Assembly: GCA_033875255.1 (NCBI GenBank) | Contig: JAWZSN010000025.1 | Span: 14,671-78,670 of the forward strand | DNA from: Marinimicrococcus sp033875255 | GTDB lineage: Bacteria > Pseudomonadota > Alphaproteobacteria > Geminicoccales > Geminicoccaceae | Reading direction: 5' to 3' | Length of the DNA: 64,000 nucleotides | In this document: in pieces, positions 50,294-59,150 of the stretch | How the letters are laid out: each line of letters begins with the position of its first letter | Position numbering within the stretch: the stretch's first letter is position 1 | Made by a program: the position numbers and the translations under genes | The notes under the pieces: generated by a model | What the model was told of the DNA's origin: nothing | What the model saw: only the letters and a program-made list of their open reading frames with translations | Databases searched by the model: none

Positions 50294-51793
50294 ATGGAGA
50301 TCCGCTTCGCGTCGCACGATTTGCCCGACGAGGGTGTGGCGGTGGTCCTCGCAGGACCCGACGGCCAGCTCTCGGCGGCGGCCGCGCGCCTCGACGACCG
50401 CTCGGGCGGGCTCGTGGGCCGCGCCCTCGCAACCGGCGGCGAGAGCCGCAGGCACGGCCAGATCCTCGACTTGTTCCTGCCCGCCGGGCTGGGCCTCGAG
50501 CGCCTGCTGGTGGTGCTCGCAGGCAAGCCCGAGGGCCTCGCCCGGCTCGACATCGAGGAGCTGGGCGGCAAGATCCAGCACAAGCTCCACGTTCTGAAGG
50601 TCGGGCAGGCCATGGTGGCCTCGCCGGCCGGGCTCGATCTGGGGGTGCCGGCCGAGGAGGCGGTTGCCGCCCTGGCGCTCGGCGCTGCCCTGCGCGGCTA
50701 CCGCTTCACCCGCTACCATGCCCCCGAGGGCGAGGACGAGAATCCCGGCGTCGCCAGCCTGACCTTCCTCGCGCCCGCCGGCACCGACACGGAGGCCGCC
50801 CCGTTCACCGCCAGCCGCGCGGTGGCCGAGGCCGTGGCACGCGCCCGCGACCTGGTCAGCGAGCCTGCCAACGTGCTCTCGCCGGAGGCCTTCGCCGAGC
50901 GCTGCCGCGAGCTCGAGGCGCTGGGCGTGGAGGTCGAGCTGCTCGACCAGGCGCAGCTCGAGGAGCTCGGCATGCGCGCCCTTCTGGGCGTGGCCCAGGG
51001 CAGCGTCCGCCCGCCCTACGTGGTGGTCATGCGCTGGCGGGGTGCCGAGGCCGAGGCGCCGGTGGCGCTGGTCGGCAAGGGCGTGTGCTTCGATACCGGC
51101 GGCATCTCCCTCAAGCCCGCCCAGGGCATGGAGGACATGAAGTTCGACATGGGCGGTGCGGCGGCGGTGGTGGGCGCCATGGCGGCGCTGGCCGGCCGCA
51201 AGGCCAGGGCCGACGTGGTGGGGGTGATCGGGCTCGCCGAGAACATGCCCTCGGGCACGGCGCAGCGCCCGGGCGACGTGGTGCGCGCCATGTCGGGCAA
51301 GACCATCGAGGTCATCAACACCGACGCCGAGGGCCGCCTCCTGCTGGCCGACGTGCTCTGGTATACCAAGGAGCGTTTCAAGCCCTGCGCCATGATCGAC
51401 CTGGCGACCCTGACCGGGGCCATCATCGTGGCGCTGGGCCATGAGCAGGGCGGCCTCTTTGCCTCCGACGACGAGCTTGCGGCCGGCCTGGAGGCGGCCG
51501 GCGAGGCGGTCGGTGAGCCGCTATGGCGGATGCCGCTGGGCAAGAGCTACGACAAGCACATCAAGTCGGCGATCGCCGACATCAAGAATGTCGGGCGGGC
51601 CCGCGAGGCCGGCGCCACCGCTGGTGCCGTGTTCTTGCAGCATTTCGTCGGCGACGTGCCTTGGGCGCATCTCGATATTGCCGGGGTCGCGTGGACCTCG
51701 CGCGACCAGGCGCTGGCCGGCAAGGGGGCGACCGGCTATGGCGCCCGGCTGCTCGACCGGCTGATCGCCGACCGCTACGAGAAAGCTGGCTGA
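50294..51793 (+). CDS. pepA: Leucyl aminopeptidase (M17)
   Basis: 499 residues from ATG 50294. The metal site is visible: LVGKGVCFDTGGISLKPAQG and MKFDMGGAAAVVGAMAAL supply Lys and Asp ligands, and the signature NTDAEGRLLLADVLWYTKER supplies Asp, Glu and Arg. It cleaves N-terminal residues from peptides as a cytoplasmic hexamer using two metal ions. It is divergent from lptD and followed 13 bp later by holC, the arrangement seen in many Proteobacteria. Confidence 0.96.
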   Translation: MEIRFASHDLPDEGVAVVLAGPDGQLSAAAARLDDRSGGLVGRALATGGESRRHGQILDLFLPAGLGLERLLVVLAGKPEGLARLDIEELGGKIQHKLHVLKVGQAMVASPAGLDLGVPAEEAVAALALGAALRGYRFTRYHAPEGEDENPGVASLTFLAPAGTDTEAAPFTASRAVAEAVARARDLVSEPANVLSPEAFAERCRELEALGVEVELLDQAQLEELGMRALLGVAQGSVRPPYVVVMRWRGAEAEAPVALVGKGVCFDTGGISLKPAQGMEDMKFDMGGAAAVVGAMAALAGRKARADVVGVIGLAENMPSGTAQRPGDVVRAMSGKTIEVINTDAEGRLLLADVLWYTKERFKPCAMIDLATLTGAIIVALGHEQGGLFASDDELAAGLEAAGEAVGEPLWRMPLGKSYDKHIKSAIADIKNVGRAREAGATAGAVFLQHFVGDVPWAHLDIAGVAWTSRDQALAGKGATGYGARLLDRLIADRYEKAG

Positions 51794-51806
51794 GCGGGCC
51801 GGCCGC

Positions 51807-52295
51807 TTGGCTGAGATCGGCTTCTACCACCTCACCCGCACCACCCTCGAGCAGGCCCTGCCGCGCCTGCTCGAGAAGGTGCTGGCGAGCGACCTGCGGG
51901 CGGTGCTGCGGGCAGGCTCGGCCGAGAGGCTCGACCTCCTCGACCGGCACTTGTGGACCTACGCGCCCGACAGTTTCCTCCCCCATGGCACTGCCGCCGA
52001 CGGTTTCGCGGAGGACCAGCCGGTCTGGCTCACCACCGGCACCGACCGGCCCAACAGGGCCCAGGTGTTGCTGCTGGCCGACGGCGCGGATCCGGAGATC
52101 GCCGGCTTCGAGCGGGTGATCGACCTCTTCGACGGCAACGATCCGCAAGCGGTGGCGGCGGCGCGCGAGCGCTGGAAGGCGCGTCGTGCCGAGGGCCACC
52201 GGCTGGTCTACTGGCGCCAGGACGAGCGCGGCCGCTGGGTGCGGCAGCAGGAGACGGGCGGCACCCCTTCCGCAGGGGAGGACGGCTCGCTATAA
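51807..52295 (+). CDS. holC: DNA polymerase III chi subunit
   Basis: 162 residues from TTG 51807. It opens IGFYHLTRTTLEQALPRLLE, then LLDRHLWTYAPDSFLPHGTA, the HolC signature with Trp and the Ser-Phe-Leu-Pro-His motif, and QVLLLADGADPE. The end HRLVYWRQDERGRWVRQQ is typical of alphaproteobacterial forms. Chi links the clamp loader to single-stranded DNA-binding protein. Close spacing to pepA indicates co-transcription. Confidence 0.92.
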   Translation: MAEIGFYHLTRTTLEQALPRLLEKVLASDLRAVLRAGSAERLDLLDRHLWTYAPDSFLPHGTAADGFAEDQPVWLTTGTDRPNRAQVLLLADGADPEIAGFERVIDLFDGNDPQAVAAARERWKARRAEGHRLVYWRQDERGRWVRQQETGGTPSAGEDGSL

Positions 52296-52340
52296 GGCGC
52301 CCGGCCTTTATTCCCTCCAACGCCCAAGGACACGACGCCA

Positions 52341-52763
52341 ATGGCTCTCGAGCGCACGCTCTCGATCATCAAGCCCGACGCCACCCGCCGCAACCTCACC
52401 GGCGCCATCAACGACCGCTTCGAGAAGGCCGGCCTCAGGATCGTCGCCCAAAAGCGCATCCAGCTGACCCGCGCCCAGGCCGAGGCGTTCTACGGCGTCC
52501 ACAAGGAGCGGCCGTTCTTCGGCGGCCTGTGCGACTTCATGACCTCGGGCCCCGTCGTGGTGCAGGTCCTCGAGGGCGAGGGCGCTGTCGCGAAGAACCG
52601 CGAGGTCATGGGCGCCACCGACCCGGCCAAGGCCGATGCCGGCACCATCCGCAAGGACTTCGCCGAGAACATCGAGGCCAACTCGGTGCACGGCTCGGAC
52701 AGCGCCGAGAATGCCGCCATCGAGATCGCCTTCTTCTTCGCCCAGACCGAGATCGTCGGCTGA
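52341..52763 (+). CDS. ndk: Nucleoside diphosphate kinase
   Basis: 140 residues opening MALERTLSIIKPDATRRNLT. The phosphorylated His is in ANSVHGSDSAENAAIEIAFF, the family signature, and the nucleotide-binding region has FFGGLCDFMTSGPVVVQVLE with GATDPAKADAGTIRKDF. It balances NTP and dNTP pools. A strong hairpin follows the stop. Confidence 0.98.
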   Translation: MALERTLSIIKPDATRRNLTGAINDRFEKAGLRIVAQKRIQLTRAQAEAFYGVHKERPFFGGLCDFMTSGPVVVQVLEGEGAVAKNREVMGATDPAKADAGTIRKDFAENIEANSVHGSDSAENAAIEIAFFFAQTEIVG

Positions 52764-52788
52764 GCCAAGGCGCCTTTCGAGGCTGAGG

Positions 52789-52816
52789 AACGGGCCGGGA
52801 TTCTCCCCGGCCCGTT
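52789..52816. terminator. Bidirectional terminator between ndk and purN
   Basis: AACGGGCCGGG (52789-52799) pairs perfectly over 11 bp with CCCGGCCCGTT (52806-52816), loop ATTCTC. Sequence CGCGTTTC follows on the plus strand; A/T pairs at the base give partial U-tract character in both directions. Confidence 0.8.
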
Positions 52817-52822
52817 CGCGTT

Positions 52823-53485
52823 TCAGGCCATGCCGGCCAGAAGCGGATGGAGCAGCAGCCGCTCGCCCGGCAGCTCGCCTGCGAGCCTGGCGCGACCCTC
52901 CTCGAGCCGGACGCGGCCCTGCGCGAGCATGGCGAGCGCCCGCGGATAGGCCCGGTGCTCCACCTCGATCGTACGTGCGGCGAGGCTTTCGGCCGTGTCG
53001 CCCGGCAGCACCGGCACGAGCCCCTGGACCACCACCGGCCCGGCATCGAGGTCGGGCGTCACGAGATGGACCGTGCAGCCGGCCACGGCACAGTTTTCGG
53101 CCAGCGCCCTGGCGTGGGTGTGCAGGCCGCGGAAGGAAGGCAGCAGGGAAGGGTGGATGTTGAGCATCCGCCCCATCCAGCCTTCGACGAAGCCGGCGGT
53201 CAGCACCCGCATGAAGCCGGCGAGGCAGACGATCTCGACGCCCGCCTCGCGCAGCGCGGCGTCCAGCGCCGCCTCGAAGGCCTCGCGACCGGCGAAGCTC
53301 CGGTGATCGATGAGCCGCGCCTCGATACCTGCCAGCCTCGCTCGCTCGAGTCCGTAGGCATCGGGCCGGTTGGCCAGCACCAGCACGATCTCGAAGGGGG
53401 TGTCGGGGGCCGCCGCGGCGTCGAGCAGCGCCTGGAGGTTCGAGCCGGAGCCCGAGACCAGGACGCCTACGCGCCGGCGCGCCAT
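52823..53485 (-). CDS. purN: Phosphoribosylglycinamide formyltransferase
   Basis: 220 residues from ATG 53485. Typical segments are VLVSGSGSNLQALLDAA (phosphate binding), AGFMRVLTAGFVEGW, the catalytic Asn and His in MLNIHPSLLPSFRGLHTHAR, and HLVTPDLDAGPVVVQG with the catalytic Asp. It transfers a formyl group from 10-formyltetrahydrofolate to GAR, the third step of purine synthesis. It overlaps purM by 19 bp, so the two are translationally linked. Confidence 0.96.
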   Translation of the reverse strand: MARRRVGVLVSGSGSNLQALLDAAAAPDTPFEIVLVLANRPDAYGLERARLAGIEARLIDHRSFAGREAFEAALDAALREAGVEIVCLAGFMRVLTAGFVEGWMGRMLNIHPSLLPSFRGLHTHARALAENCAVAGCTVHLVTPDLDAGPVVVQGLVPVLPGDTAESLAARTIEVEHRAYPRALAMLAQGRVRLEEGRARLAGELPGERLLLHPLLAGMA

Positions 53486-54549
53486 GCGTCCTCTGCCCCC
53501 TGGAGCTCGACCCTGGGCGCGCCCTCGCCGGCGGTGATCTCGCCCACCCGCCAGACGGTCTGGCCGGCAGCTTCGAGCAGCTCCTCGAGGGCAGCCGCCC
53601 GCTCGGGCGCCACCACGAGGATCATGCCGAGCCCGGCATTGAAGGTCCGCCCCAGCTCGCGCACGCCCAGGCCGCCTTCGCTGGCCAACCATCCGAAGAC
53701 CGCCGGCAGTGGCCAGCTGTGGCAATCGACCCGGGCGCTGCAGCCTTTCGGCAGGACCCGCGGCAGGTTCTCGAGGATGCCGCCCCCGGTGATGTGCGCC
53801 AGCGCCTTGACGCCGCCGGCGCGGATCGCCTCGAGGCAGGAGCGCACATAGATGCGCGTCGGTGCCAGCAGCGCCTCGGCGAGGCTGGTGGCCGGATCGA
53901 AGGGCGCAGGCGCGTCGAGTGCGGCGCCGCTCTCCTGGAGGATCAGCCGCACCAGCGAGTAGCCGTTGCTGTGCACGCCCGAGGAGGCGAGGCCGAGCAG
54001 CACGTCACCCGGCGCCACGTCGGATCGCGGCAGCACCGCGCCCCGCTCGACCGCTCCCACCGAGAAGCCGGCGAGATCGTAGTGGCCCGGGGCGTAGAGG
54101 CCCGGCATCTCGGCGGTCTCGCCGCCGATCAGCCCGCAGCCCGCCTGCCGGCAGCCCTCCGCGATCCCGGTGAGCACCGCGGCCGCCTCGTCGGGCGCGA
54201 GCCGCCCCGTGGCGAAATAGTCGAGGAAGAACAGGGGCTCGGCCCCCTGCACCACGAGGTCGTTGACGCACATCGCGACGAGGTCGATGCCGATCCCGTC
54301 ATGGCGGCCGGCCTCCTGGGCGAGCAGCAGCTTGGTGCCGACCCCGTCGGTGGCGGCCACCAGCACCGGATCCTCGAACCCGGCGGCCTTGATGTCGAAC
54401 AGCGCGCCGAAGCCGCCCAGCTCGGAATCGCAGCCGGGGCGGCGCGTACTGCGCGCCAGCGGCTTCAGACGCTCGACCAGGACGTTCCCGGCCTCTATAT
54501 CCACCCCCGCCTCGCGGTAACGATCGCGGTCGCCCTGTGCTTGTGTCAT
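53467..54549 (-). CDS. purM: Phosphoribosylformylglycinamidine cyclo-ligase
   Basis: 360 residues. The ATP-binding start reads YREAGVDIEAGNVLVERLKP. FGALFDIKAAGFEDPVLVAA follows with TDGVGTKL, then GIGIDLVAMCVNDLVVQGAE and IGGETAEMPGLYAPGHYDLA. The later ITGGGILENLPRVLP and FNAGLGMILVV are standard. It closes FGAM to AIR in purine synthesis. It is divergent from the DUF2066 gene across 84 bp, the usual alphaproteobacterial layout. Confidence 0.97.
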   Translation of the reverse strand: MTQAQGDRDRYREAGVDIEAGNVLVERLKPLARSTRRPGCDSELGGFGALFDIKAAGFEDPVLVAATDGVGTKLLLAQEAGRHDGIGIDLVAMCVNDLVVQGAEPLFFLDYFATGRLAPDEAAAVLTGIAEGCRQAGCGLIGGETAEMPGLYAPGHYDLAGFSVGAVERGAVLPRSDVAPGDVLLGLASSGVHSNGYSLVRLILQESGAALDAPAPFDPATSLAEALLAPTRIYVRSCLEAIRAGGVKALAHITGGGILENLPRVLPKGCSARVDCHSWPLPAVFGWLASEGGLGVRELGRTFNAGLGMILVVAPERAAALEELLEAAGQTVWRVGEITAGEGAPRVELQGAEDAWRAGA

Positions 54550-54633
54550 GCGGATGCCCGTGGTCAGCTTGCGAGGCGGCGGAACACCGGTTCGGCCGCC
54601 GGGAGCGTTTTAGGCCAGCGGGAGAGGTTTGCA

Positions 54634-55794
54634 ATGCGACAGCGGGCCGGGGCAGAACTTCGGGGTGCCGTTCTGGCGCTCGTCGCCCTGCTGCTCGGCG
54701 CCGTGCCGGCCCTGCGGGCGGCGACGGCGGCCGAGCTCTTCAGGGTTACCGGGGTGCCCGTCGACGCCGCTGCCGACGATGCCGTGGCGGCACGCGAGCA
54801 GGCGATCGCCGAGGGCGAGCGTGAGGGGCTACGCCGTCTGCTGCGCCGCCTCACGCTGCCGGACGACGCCAGCCGGCTGCCGGACGTCGGCGGCCTGTCG
54901 CTCGCGCGCTTCGTGCGCAGCTTCGACATCGAGGACGAGCGGGTGGCGCCGCGCCGCTACGTGGCCCGCCTCAACGTCAACTACGTCCCGGATGCGGTGC
55001 GTGACCTGCTCGGGCAGTCCGGCGTCGATTTCCTGGCCGAGGCGTCGCCGCCCATCCTCGTGGTGCCGGCGGTCAGGGAAGGCGGGCGGCTCGAGCCGTG
55101 GCGGGAGGGCGGCGCGTGGCGCCAGGCCTGGGGCCAGCTCGCGCAAGACCCGCTCATGGTGCAGCTGGTCCTTCCGCTGGGCGATCTGGCCGACATGACC
55201 AGTCTCGATGCCGCAGCGCTCGAGACCGGCGACGAGGCCGCGGCGGCAGCGCTGGGTGAGCGCTATGGTGCCCAAGAGGTGGTGGCGGTGATTGCCGAGC
55301 CGGTCGGCGGCGCCGCGCCGGATGCCGCGTCGGCCGATACGCCCGCAGCCGGGCCGCAGCTCTTCAAGCTCACCCTCCAGCCGCTCGCCGGCGAGATCGC
55401 CGGCAGCCCGCCGCTGAGCTTCGAGGTACGCCCCGAGCCCACGGCCGAGCCCTGGCCCGCAGCGGCGCAGGCCGCTCTCGGGCGGCTCGAGGATCTCTGG
55501 AAGCAGAGCCGTCTCGTTCCCGCAGCACACACCGAGACGGTCTCGCTCGAGGTCCCGCTTGCCGACCTCGGCACATGGGTCCTAATAAGGCGGCAACTGG
55601 ACACGCTGCCCGAGGTGCGGGAGGTTCGCGTCGACAGCTTTGCCCGCGATCGCGTCGAGGTCACCGTGGCGGTGGCGGGCGGGCTCGAGCGGTTGAGGCA
55701 GTCGCTCGAGCGGCGCGGTTTCGTCCTGTCGGCGGAGAACGACCAATGGCGATTGCTTCCAGTGGGCGGCCCGCTCGATCGCAGGGGCTATTGA
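54634..55794 (+). CDS. DUF2066 secreted protein
   Basis: 386 residues from ATG 54634 with GGGAGAGG upstream and a signal peptide ending near ALRAATA. The family core follows: LFRVTGVPVDAAADDAVAAR, AIAEGEREGLRRLLRRLTLP and FVRSFDIEDERVAPRRYVAR. The C-terminal half has two smaller beta-rich modules (WVLIRRQLDTLPEVREVRVD). DUF2066 proteins lie next to purM and hda in many Alpha- and Gammaproteobacteria; the function is unknown. The next gene starts inside its last 49 bases. Confidence 0.85.
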   Translation: MRQRAGAELRGAVLALVALLLGAVPALRAATAAELFRVTGVPVDAAADDAVAAREQAIAEGEREGLRRLLRRLTLPDDASRLPDVGGLSLARFVRSFDIEDERVAPRRYVARLNVNYVPDAVRDLLGQSGVDFLAEASPPILVVPAVREGGRLEPWREGGAWRQAWGQLAQDPLMVQLVLPLGDLADMTSLDAAALETGDEAAAAALGERYGAQEVVAVIAEPVGGAAPDAASADTPAAGPQLFKLTLQPLAGEIAGSPPLSFEVRPEPTAEPWPAAAQAALGRLEDLWKQSRLVPAAHTETVSLEVPLADLGTWVLIRRQLDTLPEVREVRVDSFARDRVEVTVAVAGGLERLRQSLERRGFVLSAENDQWRLLPVGGPLDRRGY

Positions 55795-56375
55795 TACGGC
55801 TCTCGAGAGCCACGCTGGGTGCGGTCTTGCTCAACCTTGCCAATATTCTGACCCTCGTTCGCCTGGCCTGTGCTGCGCCCATCGTCCTGCTGATCCTGGC
55901 GGGACGCTACGAGGTGGCGTTCTGGGTGTTCATGGCCGCGGCCCTCTCGGACGCCGCCGACGGCTTCGTCGCCAAGCGCTTCAACGGCTGCACCCCGGTA
56001 GGTGCGGTGCTCGATCCCGCGGCCGACAAGATTCTCATCGTCTCGCTGTTCCTGGCGCTGCTGAGCGTCGAGGCCCTGCCGTTGTGGCTTGTGGTGCTGG
56101 CGATCGTGCGCGAGCTGGTGCTGGTCGGGGGAACCGCCCTGCTGCGCTACCGGCTGCGGCATTTCCGCGTCGAGCCCCTGGTCGTCGGCAAGCTCACCAC
56201 ACTGGTGCAGCTGAGCCTTGCCGGTTTCGTGCTGGGCCAACTGGGCGGCATCGCCGAGGTGGGTGCCGCACTGGCTGTGCTGGTGCCGCTCACCGCGGTG
56301 ATCACGGTGGTCTCGGCGATCGCCTATGTCGGGGCAGGGCTGCGCCTCAGTGCCTGCGCCCACACCAGCTCGTGA
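55746..56375 (+). CDS. CDP-alcohol phosphatidyltransferase family protein
   Basis: 209 residues from ATG 55746; a TTG at 55827 giving 182 residues (LLNLANILTLVRLACAAPIV) is an equally good start because family proteins usually begin N-L-x-N-x-L-T-x-x-R. The metal-binding signature D-x-x-D-G-x-x-A-x-R-x8-G-x3-D-x3-D is complete in SDAADGFVAKRF and VGAVLDPAADKIL. About five membrane helices are predicted. Members make phosphatidylglycerophosphate or related phospholipids in the inner membrane. Position before hda suggests the paralogue found there in Alphaproteobacteria and not necessarily PgsA. Confidence 0.9.
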   Translation: MAIASSGRPARSQGLLIRLSRATLGAVLLNLANILTLVRLACAAPIVLLILAGRYEVAFWVFMAAALSDAADGFVAKRFNGCTPVGAVLDPAADKILIVSLFLALLSVEALPLWLVVLAIVRELVLVGGTALLRYRLRHFRVEPLVVGKLTTLVQLSLAGFVLGQLGGIAEVGAALAVLVPLTAVITVVSAIAYVGAGLRLSACAHTSS

Positions 56376-56418
56376 CGGCGGCGGTGCCGCCGGCGCGGCG
56401 CCGCCGCAGGCCGGCGGC

Positions 56419-57129
56419 ATGACCGAAGCGGCCCGCCAGCTCGCCCTGGACTTGCCCTTCGCCGAAGGCTTCACCCTCAGCGACTTCCTCGAGGCATCTT
56501 CCAACCGGGCGGCCCTCGAGGCCGTGCTGGGGTGGCCCCGCTGGCCGTCCGTGGCGCTCCTGCTGGACGGGCCCGAAGGTTGCGGCAAGACTCATTTGGC
56601 GAGCATCTGGGCGCAGCGCGCCCAGGCGGTGGTGCTCGAGGCCGCCGACCTCTGGGAGGAGGCCGAGCCGCTGGGGCGCCTCGGTCGCGCCCGGGCGGCC
56701 CTGGTAGAGCATGCCGACGAGGTCGCCGACGAGCGCCAGTTGTTCCACCTCTACAACAGCCTGGCCGAGCGCCGCGGCCATCTCCTGCTCACCGCCCGCA
56801 CGCCGCTGGCCGCCTGGGGGCTGCGTCTGCCCGACCTGCGCTCGCGGCTCGCGACCGCCTGGACGGTGCATGTCGAGCCGCCCGACGAGACGCTGCTGGC
56901 CGCTCTTCTGGTCAAGCAGTTCGCCGACCGCCAGCTGCGGGTCGAGCCTGGCGTCATCGACTATCTCCTGAGCCGCATGGAGCGCTCCTTCGCCAGCGCC
57001 CGGCGGCTCGTCGAGGGGCTGGACCGCGCCTCGCTCAGGGCCCGCCGGCCGATCGGCCTGGCACTCGCCCGCGAGGTGCTGGCTTCTCTCGAGGAGCCCG
57101 ACGACAGCGACGTCGGGATGATCGACTAG
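56419..57129 (+). CDS. hda: DnaA-homologue regulator Hda
   Basis: 236 residues from ATG 56419. The N-terminus RQLALDLPFAEGFTLSDFLE carries a QLxLxLP-type clamp-binding motif as in Hda. The AAA+ part has Walker A LDGPEGCGKTHLASIWAQ and the sensor region of a short DnaA domain III (FHLYNSLAERRGHLLLTART, PDLRSRLATAWTVHVEPPD). It lacks the DnaA DNA-binding domain. Hda with the loaded DnaN clamp stimulates ATP hydrolysis on DnaA and prevents re-initiation; dnaA and dnaN lie 34 kb away in this window. Confidence 0.92.
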   Translation: MTEAARQLALDLPFAEGFTLSDFLEASSNRAALEAVLGWPRWPSVALLLDGPEGCGKTHLASIWAQRAQAVVLEAADLWEEAEPLGRLGRARAALVEHADEVADERQLFHLYNSLAERRGHLLLTARTPLAAWGLRLPDLRSRLATAWTVHVEPPDETLLAALLVKQFADRQLRVEPGVIDYLLSRMERSFASARRLVEGLDRASLRARRPIGLALAREVLASLEEPDDSDVGMID

Positions 57130-57146
57130 AATCAAGGGAGGTACTC

Positions 57147-57926
57147 ATGGATCTCGGCATTACCGGCCGCAAGGCCATCGTCTGCGCTGCCAGCAAGGGG
57201 TTGGGCAAGGCCTGCGCCATGTCGCTCGCCCGCAACGGCGCGAGTCTGGTGATCAACGGCCGCAATGCCGAGATTCTCGAGGACACCGCGCGGGAGATCC
57301 GCGAGGCGACGGGCGTAGACGTGCTCACGGTCGCCGTCGACATCACCACCGCCCAGGGGCGCGAGGCGGTGCTCGCGGCCTGCCCCGAGCCGGACATCCT
57401 CGTGAACAATGCAGGCGGGCCACCGCCCGGTGACTTCCGCGAGTGGGGCGAGGGTGAATGGGTGGCGGCCCTGCGGGCCAACATGCTCACCCCCATCGAG
57501 CTGATCCGCGCTACCGTGGACGGCATGGCCGCGCGCGGCTTCGGCCGCGTCGTCAACATCACGTCGAGCGCCGTGAAGGCGCCGATCGCCGAGCTCGGCC
57601 TCTCCAACGGCGCGCGCGCCGGCCTGACCGGCTTCGTCGCCGGCACCGCGCGCGCGCTGGCGGCAACAGGCGTCACCATCAACAATATCCTGCCCGGCCG
57701 CTTCGAGACCGACCGGCTCAGAAGCGGCTTTGCCGCCAAGGCCCGAGCCGGCGGCCGGCCGGAGAGCGAGATCGAGGCGGCCGCGCGGGCCCAGATTCCT
57801 GCCCGCCGCTTCGGCCAGCCCGAGGAGTTCGGCGAGCTGTGCGCCTATCTCTGCTCGGTACAGGCCGGCTACATCACCGCCCAGAACATCCTGATCGACG
57901 GCGGTCTCGTCTCCTCGACCATGTGA
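57147..57926 (+). CDS. SDR-family oxidoreductase with replaced catalytic residues
   Basis: 259 residues, strong GGGAGG site before ATG 57147. The Rossmann start is KAIVCAASKGLGKACAMSLA with NNAG as ILVNNAGGPPPGDFREWGEG. The place of the catalytic Y-x-x-x-K reads ELGLSNGARAGLTGF, so alignment puts Ser where Tyr is expected and Arg where Lys is expected; the upstream Ser (NITSSAVK) is kept. The C-terminal NILIDGGLVSSTM is normal. Family membership is sure, but ordinary SDR catalysis is doubtful. Substrate unknown. It follows hda by 17 bp. Confidence 0.9.
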   Translation: MDLGITGRKAIVCAASKGLGKACAMSLARNGASLVINGRNAEILEDTAREIREATGVDVLTVAVDITTAQGREAVLAACPEPDILVNNAGGPPPGDFREWGEGEWVAALRANMLTPIELIRATVDGMAARGFGRVVNITSSAVKAPIAELGLSNGARAGLTGFVAGTARALAATGVTINNILPGRFETDRLRSGFAAKARAGGRPESEIEAAARAQIPARRFGQPEEFGELCAYLCSVQAGYITAQNILIDGGLVSSTM

Positions 57927-57945
57927 GCAGGCCTCGGAGGCCCGG

Positions 57946-59085
57946 ATGAGCGCAACGCGTCTCGAACAGGTCCGCTCGCTGCCGACACGGCTGGTGGCGG
58001 GCCTCATGACCGGCACCTCGATGGACGGGCTCGACATGGCGCTGTGCCGTGTCGAGGCCGGCCGGCCGTGGGCCTTCGAGCTGGTGGCGACGGACGAGGC
58101 GCCGATGCCAGCGGCCCTGCGCGCCGGCCTGGCGGCCCAGGGGGCGATGAGCCTCGGCGAGGCCGCGCGGCTCGACCGGGCGCTCGGTCTCTGGTTCGCC
58201 GACGCGCTGGCGCCGCTTGCGGAACGGGTCGGCCAACCGCTCGACCTGATCGGCTCGCACGGCCAGACCGCCTATCACGAGCACGGCGTGACGACGGTCC
58301 AGCTCGGCGAGCCGGCCTTCCTCGCGGTCCGCTTCGGCTGTCCGGTGATCTCCGACTTCCGCCGCAACGACATCGCGCTGGGCGGCTGCGGTGCCCCACT
58401 TGTTCCGGCAATCGACCGCTGGCTGTTCGGCCGGCCCGATGCCGGGGTGGTCGCGCTCAATATCGGCGGCATAGCCAATCTCACGGCAATTCCGCCCGAG
58501 GGGCCGGTCACCGGCTTCGACTGCGGGCCCGGCAACATGGTGCTGGACGCGCTCGCCCGGCGCTTTACCGGCGGCCGCCAGGCCGCCGATCTTGGCGGCG
58601 TTTTCGCGGCACGCGGCCGGGTGCGTCCGGAATGGCTGGCGCCGCTGCTGGGGCAGCCGTTCTTCGCACGCCAGCCCCCCCGTTCGGCCGGCCGCGAAGA
58701 GTTCGGCGAGGCATTCGTCGAGGCGCTTCTGGCCCGCGCGGCGCCCGCCGACGAGGCCGCCTGGCACGACCTTTTCGCCACGGCGCTGGAGCTGACCGTG
58801 CAAGGCATCGCCCGCTCGCTGGAGAGCCATGTGCCCTTCCGGCCGGCCTCGCTGATCGCCAGCGGCGGCGGTGCCCGCAACCCGCGCCTGATGGCGCGGC
58901 TGGCCGATGTGGTGGCTCCTGTCAGGCTCACCACCAGCGACGCGCTGGGTGTGCCCGGGGATCACAAGGAGGCCATCGCGTTCGCGCTGCTGGCCTCCGC
59001 CCGCCTCGACGGGCTGCCGGGTAATCTGCCGGAGGTAACGGGTGCAGCGCGGCCGGTGCTGCTCGGCAAGATCACCGAGTGCTGA
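57946..59085 (+). CDS. anmK: Anhydro-N-acetylmuramic acid kinase
   Basis: 379 residues. The ASKHA-type kinase motifs are visible: VAGLMTGTSMDGLDMALC, LIGSHGQTAYHE, VISDFRRNDIALGGCGAPLV, LNIGGIANLTAI and FDCGPGNMVLDAL, with SGGGARNPRLMARL near the end. It opens and phosphorylates 1,6-anhydro-MurNAc to MurNAc-6-phosphate in cell-wall recycling. It starts 19 bp after the SDR gene, so both may be in one transcript. Confidence 0.96.
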   Translation: MSATRLEQVRSLPTRLVAGLMTGTSMDGLDMALCRVEAGRPWAFELVATDEAPMPAALRAGLAAQGAMSLGEAARLDRALGLWFADALAPLAERVGQPLDLIGSHGQTAYHEHGVTTVQLGEPAFLAVRFGCPVISDFRRNDIALGGCGAPLVPAIDRWLFGRPDAGVVALNIGGIANLTAIPPEGPVTGFDCGPGNMVLDALARRFTGGRQAADLGGVFAARGRVRPEWLAPLLGQPFFARQPPRSAGREEFGEAFVEALLARAAPADEAAWHDLFATALELTVQGIARSLESHVPFRPASLIASGGGARNPRLMARLADVVAPVRLTTSDALGVPGDHKEAIAFALLASARLDGLPGNLPEVTGAARPVLLGKITEC

Positions 59086-59150
59086 GATTCATGACCTTTT
59101 AACCTGCAGTGGAGCATGGTGGGCGGGTCTCTAGCCTAGGAGAGGGCCTC

